Assembly (NCBI GenBank): GCA_033763595.1
Contig: JANRKH010000050.1
Coordinates: 1-5,839, forward strand
DNA length: 5,839 bases
From: JANRKH01 sp033763595
GTDB lineage: Bacteria > Pseudomonadota > Alphaproteobacteria > Rickettsiales > Rickettsiaceae
Direction: 5' to 3'
This document shows positions 1-4,633 of the stretch, one piece after another. The translations under genes were made by a program, and so were the position numbers. The notes beneath the pieces are model-generated. The model was given only the letters and a program-made list of their open reading frames with translations. It did no database searches and had not been told where the DNA came from. Within the stretch, counting starts at the first letter, position 1. Every line of letters begins with the position of its first letter.

Positions 1-1
1 A

Positions 2-115
2 CTTATGAGGCTAAGCCGAATAAATAAGATTAAAATAGGTGATCAGTGGCTACTCACTGAGGTAAATAGTAAAACTGCCAAGCTAATGAAAAAATTAAAT
101 TGGCATATTACGTAA
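2..115 (+). CDS. C-terminal end of an unrecognised protein (truncated by window edge)
   Basis: An open frame enters from the left edge and stops at TAA 113-115. It translates to about 37 residues, ending in ...KTAKLMKKLNWHIT. The first possible ATG is at 5, but the frame is open to the edge, so this is more likely the tail of a longer gene than a separate small protein. The composition (basic, mixed polar and hydrophobic, with GDQWLLTEVN in the middle) looks protein-like. I recognise no family. It would converge with the minus-strand recombinase gene downstream. Its coding status rests only on an uninterrupted short frame, so it could be chance. Confidence 0.35.
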   Translation, partial: LMRLSRINKIKIGDQWLLTEVNSKTAKLMKKLNWHIT

Positions 116-273
116 CAACATAGGGAAGTTTGGGATAAATATATCAAATAAAAGTCATGCTTTTGGTAGTTATGAACATAGAGAAACTATAATGGGTGAC
201 GTATATACTACAAAATTGCCTTTTTGATTTTATAATTTTTATATTCTGCGCAATATACTTAAAAGATGCTTTT

Positions 274-1170
274 TTATTCCTCAAAGGCTTTTTGATGAGC
301 GTTCTGTAAATGAGATATGGTAGTTTTTGTATATACTTGCGTTGTTGATAGGCTTGCATGACCTAGCAGCTCTTGAATAACCCTGAGATCTGCGCCATTT
401 TCAAGAAGATGCGATGCAAAGCTATGTCTGAAAGCATGCGGGGTTGTATGCTCTGGCAAATTTAACCTCTTTCTGAGATTTATTAGAATTTGCCTAATCT
501 GTGATGCATGCAGCAATCCGCCTTTTTTTGCAAGGAAAATTGGCATATCCTCACTTATATCGTAAGGAATATTTTTGATATATGTTCTCAATGACGATAG
601 AGAAATATCAAGCCAAGGTACAATTCTTTCTTTGCTCCCTTTGCCAACTATCTTTAAGTATCGATCATTTATTTGTTTTTTTGTGATCGATAAAATTTCG
701 CTAATACGTAGCCCTTGAGCATAAGCAAGTATGACGACCGCCCTATTACGTAAATTCATCCATTCCTCTTCATGCTCCTCTAGTAATCCCTCTATTGTCC
801 CATTTATTTGATCAAGATTTAAAGATCTTGGTACTGATTTTGTTTTTTTGGGAGTTTTGATCGTAAAAATAGAAGCATCAATTTGAAAATCTTTGATTGA
901 TAAAAATTTGTAGAAGCTCTTAATGGCTGCGAGTTTTCTTGCGATACTAGCTGAGCTTAGATTTTGGTTTTTGAGATATGCAAGCCAGCTTCTAATTACT
1001 CTTATATCAACTAATAATATTTTATCTTTGTCATTTGCACCTTCAGCATTTTTCAAAAACTCAAGGAAAGAGTGAATATCGTTTTTGTATGCATTATAAG
1101 TGTGTTTCGATTCGTTTTTTATGCGCAAATTGTCTAGCCATAATTTTTGCAAGTCTGGTTCACTAGTCAT
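274..1170 (-). CDS. xerC: Tyrosine recombinase XerC (site-specific recombinase/integrase family)
   Basis: The 298-residue protein has the normal length of Xer recombinases. With its partner XerD, XerC resolves chromosome dimers at the dif site near the terminus, under FtsK control in the cytoplasm. Residues about 5-105 form the SAM-like N-terminal core-binding domain and 115-298 the catalytic domain. The full catalytic set is visible: R155 (GLRISE), K177 (GKGSKER), H245 and R248 (HAFRHSF), H271 (GHASLSTTQ) and nucleophile Y280. The HAFRHSFASHLLENGADLR and ELLGHASLSTTQVYT segments look more like XerC than XerD, where a QMLLGH-type segment is usual. A phage or plasmid integrase is less likely given the length and the lack of mobile-element context. 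The ATG at 1168-1170 overlaps the rmlD stop as ATGA, implying translational coupling. No good Shine-Dalgarno lies close upstream. The gene appears intact. Confidence 0.92.
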   Translation of the reverse strand: MTSEPDLQKLWLDNLRIKNESKHTYNAYKNDIHSFLEFLKNAEGANDKDKILLVDIRVIRSWLAYLKNQNLSSASIARKLAAIKSFYKFLSIKDFQIDASIFTIKTPKKTKSVPRSLNLDQINGTIEGLLEEHEEEWMNLRNRAVVILAYAQGLRISEILSITKKQINDRYLKIVGKGSKERIVPWLDISLSSLRTYIKNIPYDISEDMPIFLAKKGGLLHASQIRQILINLRKRLNLPEHTTPHAFRHSFASHLLENGADLRVIQELLGHASLSTTQVYTKTTISHLQNAHQKAFEE

Positions 1171-2039
1171 TTTAAATTATTTATAACCTCATGTAAGTCA
1201 ACGTCCCAGCTTCTAATACTTCCGATAATTTTTTCTAATTTCTCTGTGGATAAAGCCGAATATCCTGGCCTTTTTGCCTTCATTTTGTAATTTTGAGACA
1301 AAATAGGGTGAATTACCACATTACTATTTAATTGATATTTTATTTGCATTGCTAAATCAAACCACGATACTTCTGGATGCTGCGCGATATTAATAATGTG
1401 TTTTATATTTTCACCTCTAAAATATTCAATCAATTTAAAAGTAGTTTCTGCAATAAATTTTGCAGATGTGGGCGTACCTACTTGATCTTGTATGACATTA
1501 AGATCATTACCAGATGCCAAAAGATCAAATATTTTTTTTACAAAATTAGTGCCAATTTCTGAGAAAACCCAGCTTGTCCTTAAAATAAGGTAATTTGATC
1601 CAGACTTTTGTATAATCTCCTCGCCTTTTAATTTAGAAAAACCATATTGGTTTATTGGATTTGCTTGATCTGATTCCTTATATGGTTTATTACTTGTTCC
1701 ATCAAACACATAATCAGTTGAATAAGACACATACAAAATATTATGTTTTTTTGCATAATCGCAAATTAATTGATTGGAGTAAGCATTAACTTTATATGCA
1801 TTTTCCGTGTCAATTTCAGCCATTTCAACATTTGTGAATGCAGATGCGTTAATAATGACTTTTTTATCACTTAATTTTAAGAATCTTTCCATCTTGGATA
1901 GAGCGTCAAAAATTGACCCTTTATCAGATAGATCTATTTCATTTCTGCTTAGCTGAAGATAATTATAATTTTTCTGATTTGCTTCTAATGCAAGCTTAGT
2001 GCCTAGCTGACCATTTTGCCCTATTATTATAATTTGCAT
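1167..2039 (-). CDS. rmlD: dTDP-4-dehydrorhamnose reductase (RmlD/RfbD family, extended SDR)
   Basis: The 290-residue protein matches the usual RmlD length. RmlD performs the last step of dTDP-L-rhamnose synthesis, the NAD(P)H-dependent reduction of dTDP-4-dehydro-L-rhamnose, supplying rhamnose for LPS O-antigen or capsule. The N-terminus carries the Rossmann glycine motif GQNGQLG (7-13). NASAFTNVEMAE (64-75) corresponds to the family NAAAYTAVDKAE motif. The catalytic triad is visible as T108 (YSTDYVFDG), Y132 and K136 (QYGFSKLKGEE). R154 (RTSWVFS) and RPGYSALSTEKL (257-268) are further family hallmarks of the substrate-binding end. The ATG at 2037-2039 sits about 40 bases from the divergent tmRNA gene, and no Shine-Dalgarno is visible. 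The gene ends in TGA overlapping the xerC ATG. The rmlA, rmlB and rmlC genes are not in the window. Another RmlD-like nucleotide-sugar reductase, or a MAT2B-like homologue, is possible but less likely. Confidence 0.9.
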   Translation of the reverse strand: MQIIIIGQNGQLGTKLALEANQKNYNYLQLSRNEIDLSDKGSIFDALSKMERFLKLSDKKVIINASAFTNVEMAEIDTENAYKVNAYSNQLICDYAKKHNILYVSYSTDYVFDGTSNKPYKESDQANPINQYGFSKLKGEEIIQKSGSNYLILRTSWVFSEIGTNFVKKIFDLLASGNDLNVIQDQVGTPTSAKFIAETTFKLIEYFRGENIKHIINIAQHPEVSWFDLAMQIKYQLNSNVVIHPILSQNYKMKAKRPGYSALSTEKLEKIIGSIRSWDVDLHEVINNLK

Positions 2040-2062
2040 TTGGGTGATTTTTTTGTTATCAT
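2034..2062 (+). promoter_or_regulatory. Candidate sigma-70 promoter for ssrA
   Basis: TTGCAT (2034-2039) and TATCAT (2057-2062) are separated by 17 bases, which would start transcription near 2069, just before the tmRNA acceptor piece. The -10 matches the consensus at five of six positions, but the -35 at only three. The -35 covers the rmlD start codon. AT-rich DNA gives such matches by chance, so this is a suggestion based on position. Confidence 0.35.
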
Positions 2063-2089
2063 AATATATGCCTTTTTAGGCTATAGCAA
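2061..2089 (-). promoter_or_regulatory. Candidate sigma-70 promoter for rmlD-xerC
   Basis: Read on the minus strand, TTGCTA (2089-2084) is followed after 17 bases by TATTAT (2066-2061), a five-of-six match to the -10 consensus. Initiation would fall near 2054, giving a leader of about 15 bases before the rmlD ATG. The -35 would lie inside the tmRNA acceptor piece, and the -10 overlaps the candidate ssrA -10. The call rests on sequence match and spacing only. Confidence 0.4.
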
Positions 2090-2148
2090 TAAATGACTAT
2101 TTAGAATAGAAGCAGCGGACCCGGGGGCGGAACCCGGCGCCTCCACCA

Positions 2149-2163
2149 TAATTTTTTCACTTT
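2149..2163 (+). other. tmRNA intervening segment removed during processing
   Basis: Fifteen bases, mostly T and A, lie between the CCA end of the acceptor piece and G2164 of the coding piece. In permuted tmRNAs this loop closes the acceptor stem in the precursor and is excised, leaving two RNA chains. Its boundaries follow directly from the CCA and the 7-bp acceptor pairing. Confidence 0.8.
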
Positions 2164-2278
2164 GGGGGCGAATCAGCATCGACGTACTTAATAAAGATTT
2201 AGTTTTTGCTCGGAGAGACACCGCCGGAATAATCTTTGATTCGTCTTTGATTATTTTAAGGATCGAATAAACATAAAA

Positions 2279-2320
2279 GCAAACGACAATAATCGTTTCC
2301 AAGTTGCAGCAGCTGCGTAA
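2279..2320 (+). other. tmRNA proteolysis-tag reading frame (ANDNNRFQVAAAA)
   Basis: Thirteen codons from GCA (2279) to GCG (2315-2317), then TAA, encode ANDNNRFQVAAAA, which would follow the alanine carried by the tmRNA itself. The ANDN start is typical of alphaproteobacterial tags. The run of four alanines at the end fits the hydrophobic, alanine-rich degron read by ClpXP-type proteases. The upstream bases CATAAAA before the resume codon are A-rich, as expected for frame setting. Confidence 0.9.
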
Positions 2321-2446
2321 CAGCACTATGTAACTAGCGGCTGGGGGCTTGCCGGGCAACAGAAAAGCCCTACTTTTGGGTTTTGTAGCTTTAAATGTAG
2401 CTTTTATATTTTTAATTTCATTATCTTACTCTCCGATTCTTAATTG

Positions 2447-3157
2447 ATGATTCTAAAAAAAATCCTTGATATTTTAATGCCTGCAAGGTGCCTAGATTGC
2501 GGAGTTTTTGTCGAGGATGATTATTCTATTTGCCACAATTGCTGGCCCAAGTATTTATTCATTGATGATCCTATGTGCAAAATATGCGGCGTGCCGTTCC
2601 CTTTTGAGGGTCAGTCAGAATATATATGCGCAGGATGCGCTAAAGATAAGCCGCATTTCGATATAGCTCGGAGTGTTTTTAAATATGATGGATCTTCCAA
2701 GAAAATTATACATGGTTTTAAATATAACGATAGAACTTATCTTGCAAAATTTTTTGCAAAAATAATATTATCAAGATTTGGCCCATTAGTTATAGATGCA
2801 GATATTATCACTTGCGTACCAATGCATAAATTTAAAAGGATATTTAGACTCTATAATCATTCTCAAATACTTGGAAGAGAGATAGCCGCGTTTGCAAAAA
2901 AAAATTTCAGCCAAGATGCACTCATAAAAACGAAAAACACCAAATCTCAAACATTCCTATCACGATCTGCCAGAAAAAAGAACTTGATTGGAAGTTTTGC
3001 GTCTAATCCAAAAATAGTTTTTAATAAAAATGTCGTGATAATAGATGATGTAATTTCAACTGGACAAACAATTAACCTATGCGCAAAAGAATTAAAAAAA
3101 GCAGGAGCAAAGAAGGTTATTGTTCTTGCGATTGCAAAAAACTACCACGGTTCTTAG
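2447..3157 (+). CDS. comF: ComF family protein (double zinc ribbon plus phosphoribosyltransferase domain)
   Basis: The 236-residue protein has the usual ComF length. Four CXXC pairs, C15/C18, C29/C32, C44/C47 and C61/C64, form the N-terminal double zinc ribbon. A type I phosphoribosyltransferase-like fold follows, ending in the PRPP loop VVIIDDVISTGQT (196-208) with the acidic pair D200-D201. ComF is needed for DNA uptake in competent bacteria, probably at the cytoplasmic DNA-import step. The exact reaction is unsettled, and many non-competent bacteria keep homologues. I chose ATG 2447. A TTG at 2444 is directly in frame and would add one residue. No Shine-Dalgarno is visible before either. 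The gene lies about 70 bases after the tmRNA on the same strand and may be reached by read-through. A purine-salvage-like role cannot be excluded. Confidence 0.88.
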   Translation: MILKKILDILMPARCLDCGVFVEDDYSICHNCWPKYLFIDDPMCKICGVPFPFEGQSEYICAGCAKDKPHFDIARSVFKYDGSSKKIIHGFKYNDRTYLAKFFAKIILSRFGPLVIDADIITCVPMHKFKRIFRLYNHSQILGREIAAFAKKNFSQDALIKTKNTKSQTFLSRSARKKNLIGSFASNPKIVFNKNVVIIDDVISTGQTINLCAKELKKAGAKKVIVLAIAKNYHGS

Positions 3158-3442
3158 ACCAAATTTCAGATTAAACTCTACATATGAATTTTAGGGCTCC
3201 CTTGAGAAAGGGTAAATAAATACTTATGTATATGCGAAGCTCGCTTCAATTCAAACTAATTATTTAGTTTGATCATTTCAAAATGGGATTTTGCATTAGC
3301 ATAACGAATTCAAGCTACGTTTATCCTCTAAAATTTATCGGCATAACCATGCCAAAAAGCATTAATTTTTCTTTACTTTTTGCAAGAGAGTTTCTATATT
3401 CCTACTCGAAATTAGATTAAATTTTGTTAACACATTTAAAAT
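3158..3442. other. Noncoding gap with several small inverted repeats
   Basis: No convincing gene is seen on either strand over these 285 bases. There are three clean short hairpins: CCCTT-GAGA-AAGGG (3199-3212), TCAAACTAA-TTAT-TTAGTTTGA (3251-3272) and GGCAT-AACC-ATGCC (3340-3353). A possible longer pairing joins GCTTCAATTC (3243-3252) with GAATTCAAGC (3306-3315), with one mismatch. None is followed by a convincing T-run, so none is a clear intrinsic terminator. The stretch should hold the end of the comF transcript and the start of the methyltransferase transcript. Confidence 0.5.
3251..3272. repeat. Perfect 9-bp inverted repeat (hairpin)
   Basis: TCAAACTAA and TTAGTTTGA flank a TTAT loop, giving a perfect 9-bp stem. 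It lies about 95 bases after the comF stop codon. It could slow transcription or protect an RNA end, or bind a dimeric regulator. There is no T-tract directly after it. Confidence 0.6.
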
Positions 3443-4093
3443 ATGACTCTCATTAGATACTCCCTATTTGGTCTTATTCTAGTCTTTATATCATCACCTT
3501 ATTTTTCTGCGAAATGCTCTAACATTAGTGAATTTTTAGATGTAGCAGCGCAATATGATATTGACTATAAAGGCTCAAGTAAATCATTGTATAATTCGAG
3601 ATTTAGTACGAATAAGGTCATTTATAGAGAAGAATCAAAAATTACTAAGATCCTTACTAGTGTTTATAGACATAACAAAAACAAACCTACTATCAGAATA
3701 TTAGATTTTGGATGTGGTGACGGGAGAATCTTTCCAGTAATAGAGAAATTTGCTTCAAAACATACTAAAACTAAATTCGAGATAATAGCATATGATCCAA
3801 GTATTGTAGGACTTAATGAATTTATCAATAATCTAAAACAAAATGGGTTTATATCTATAGATTACAATAATAACGATAATATAATCGATACAAAGCCCAA
3901 AGATCAGCCTAAAGATATGTCTATTATAGATATACTTGTAAGGGGTAATATAGAAGTTAAATTTTTAAATAATAAAGTAGATGCGGCCCCTGAGCATATT
4001 ACCTACTTCACCAATGGGCAAATTGATGCGATACTCGCTATATACTCATCTTTTAACCATATAAAAGGCAGGGACAAAGGCGAGATACTCTGA
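3443..4093 (+). CDS. N-terminal part of class I SAM methyltransferase with signal-like N-terminus
   Basis: This is a 216-residue open frame, the part of the broken gene that could still be translated. Residues about 6-23 are hydrophobic (SLFGLILVFISSPYFSA) with R5 before them, resembling a signal peptide or membrane anchor. FSA before K24 is a possible cleavage site. Motif I of class I methyltransferases is DFGCGDGR (88-95), the SAM-binding glycine loop. YDPS (117-120) fits motif II, whose acidic residue holds the SAM ribose. DAILAIYSSFNHI (195-207) fits motif IV and the following helix. The fold would lack its last strands, because the frame ends at 4093, so the product is probably inactive. 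No Shine-Dalgarno precedes the ATG. The methyl acceptor is unknown. Confidence 0.6.
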   Translation: MTLIRYSLFGLILVFISSPYFSAKCSNISEFLDVAAQYDIDYKGSSKSLYNSRFSTNKVIYREESKITKILTSVYRHNKNKPTIRILDFGCGDGRIFPVIEKFASKHTKTKFEIIAYDPSIVGLNEFINNLKQNGFISIDYNNNDNIIDTKPKDQPKDMSIIDILVRGNIEVKFLNNKVDAAPEHITYFTNGQIDAILAIYSSFNHIKGRDKGEIL

Positions 4094-4434
4094 ATTCTCT
4101 AAGAGAAATTTTAGATTCAAGGGGCGAATTGATTGTTAATGTTTCAACGCCTAAGTCTTTACCAACAAATGTTATATGTTTTACTTTATTGCGAGAGCAA
4201 TATGATTTAACTAAACGATTCCAAAAAAAATATTTAGCAAATAGTTATAGTAAGGTTCTCAGACTTACCACTGAAGATGGTGATATTTATTATAATAAAA
4301 ACCACCAAGGCAAAGCTGTCCATACATTCGGACATGTATATAAGGCTAAGGAACTTAATTCCGACCTAGAATATTCGGGTTTTAAAATTCTAGAGCAAGG
4401 TGTAATGTCTATCGATCAACCATATATCTTATAA
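4057..4434 (+). pseudogene. Middle/C-terminal fragment of the methyltransferase in the shifted frame
   Basis: This frame is open from 4057, and the sequence that continues the methyltransferase begins at about 4081-4093. It has NSLREIL followed by RGELIVNVSTPKSLPTN, the usual helix then beta strand of motif VI. A TTG at 4129 (giving MIVNVST) or a later ATG could serve as a start, but none has a Shine-Dalgarno. It is more likely an untranslated remnant than a gene of its own. It stops at TAA 4432-4434, after which the same frame stays methyltransferase-like to 4563. Confidence 0.65.
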
Positions 4435-4563
4435 CAAAAAACCCTGCAACATAAGCTAGACTATATCGCATCTTGGGCTTTATCTGTCCTTATTCCATTT
4501 TATCCATTTAGCACTTATGATGAGATAGCAAAGAATATTTACGTTATTGCAAAAAAAATTTAA
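4435..4563 (+). pseudogene. C-terminal tail of the methyltransferase beyond the premature stop
   Basis: Forty-two codons follow TAA 4432-4434 in the same frame. They read as protein: LDYIASWALSVLIPFYPFST, then YDEIAKNIYVIAKKI and TAA 4561-4563. The hydrophobic helix followed by a YDEIAKN-type strand fits the end of a class I methyltransferase. There is no start codon with a ribosome site here, so it is a remnant reachable only by read-through. Confidence 0.65.
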
Positions 4564-4633
4564 GATAATGTGTTAGTGGTGCTTAATTTTTTGATATTAT
4601 GTCTATATTCACTAATTAATCTTATATTTATTT

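Larger units (their letters stand above)
2080..2373 (+). ncRNA. ssrA: Transfer-messenger RNA (tmRNA), circularly permuted two-piece alphaproteobacterial form
   Basis: tmRNA rescues stalled ribosomes with SmpB and tags the unfinished protein for proteolysis. The gene is permuted, with the acceptor piece (about 2080-2148) first, then a spacer (2149-2163), then the coding piece (2164 to about 2373). Coding-piece GGGGGCG (2164-2170) pairs with CGCCTCC (2138-2144) in a 7-bp acceptor stem with one G-U, followed by A2145 and an encoded CCA (2146-2148). The T-stem is CCGGG/CCCGG (2121-2125/2133-2137). GGGGGCGAATCAGCATCGACG resembles the conserved tmRNA 5' region. The resume codon GCA at 2279 opens the tag ANDNNRFQVAAAA, ending at TAA 2318-2320. 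A clean H-type pseudoknot follows: CTGG/CCGG (2341-2344/2352-2355) interlaced with GGGCTT/AAGCCC (2345-2350/2365-2370). The outer ends are approximate. No strong terminator is visible after it. Confidence 0.93.
3443..4563 (+). pseudogene. SAM-dependent methyltransferase gene, broken by a frameshift and an in-frame stop
   Basis: This entry joins pieces of one former gene. The first frame runs from ATG 3443 to TGA 4091-4093. The protein resumes in the -1 frame, with NSLREILDSRGELIVNVSTP readable from about 4093. An in-frame TAA at 4432-4434 interrupts it, yet the same frame goes on with QKTLQHKLDYIASW and further methyltransferase-like sequence to ...YVIAKKI and TAA 4561-4563. The full length of 1121 bases is one base short of whole codons, so one lost base would restore about 373 residues. 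Substrate-specific family cannot be assigned. A sequencing error could explain one lesion, but two independent lesions favour real decay. Confidence 0.75.

Noticed and set aside
43..60. Hairpin TCAGTG-GCTACT-CACTGA
   Set aside because: A 6-bp stem inside the probable coding tail at the left edge, with no T-run. This is expected by chance.
116..273. Search for a gene or RNA between the left partial frame and xerC
   Set aside because: This 158-base AT-rich gap shows no supportable frame, strong hairpin or motif.
261..276. AAAAG-ATG-CTTTT as a terminator for xerC or the left gene
   Set aside because: The stem is only five, mostly A-T, pairs and sits at the xerC stop codon, too weak to call.
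144..359. 71-codon minus-strand open frame
   Set aside because: It overlaps the 3' end of xerC in another frame and its AT-rich tail. Its composition is unlike a real protein, while xerC has a full catalytic motif set.
1377..1562. 61-codon plus-strand open frame
   Set aside because: It lies antisense and wholly inside rmlD, and its product shows no recognisable protein features.
2111..2148. Ordinary tRNA gene suggested by a T-arm-like hairpin ending in CCA
   Set aside because: There is no D-arm or anticodon arm upstream, and the 5' acceptor strand lies downstream at 2164-2170, which fits a permuted tmRNA.
2081..2359. 92-codon minus-strand open frame
   Set aside because: It is the complement of the tmRNA gene. 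The base pairing, CCA end, tag and pseudoknot on the + strand explain this sequence.
4063..4093. Programmed -1 ribosomal frameshift in the methyltransferase
   Set aside because: No proper X-XXY-YYZ slippery heptamer is present; A-AAA-GGC at 4062-4068 re-pairs poorly in the A site. The later in-frame stop also favours decay.
4432..4434. Recoded TAA (alternative genetic code or programmed read-through)
   Set aside because: The other genes use TAA as a normal stop (xerC at 274-276, the tag at 2318-2320), so a simple nonsense change is more likely.
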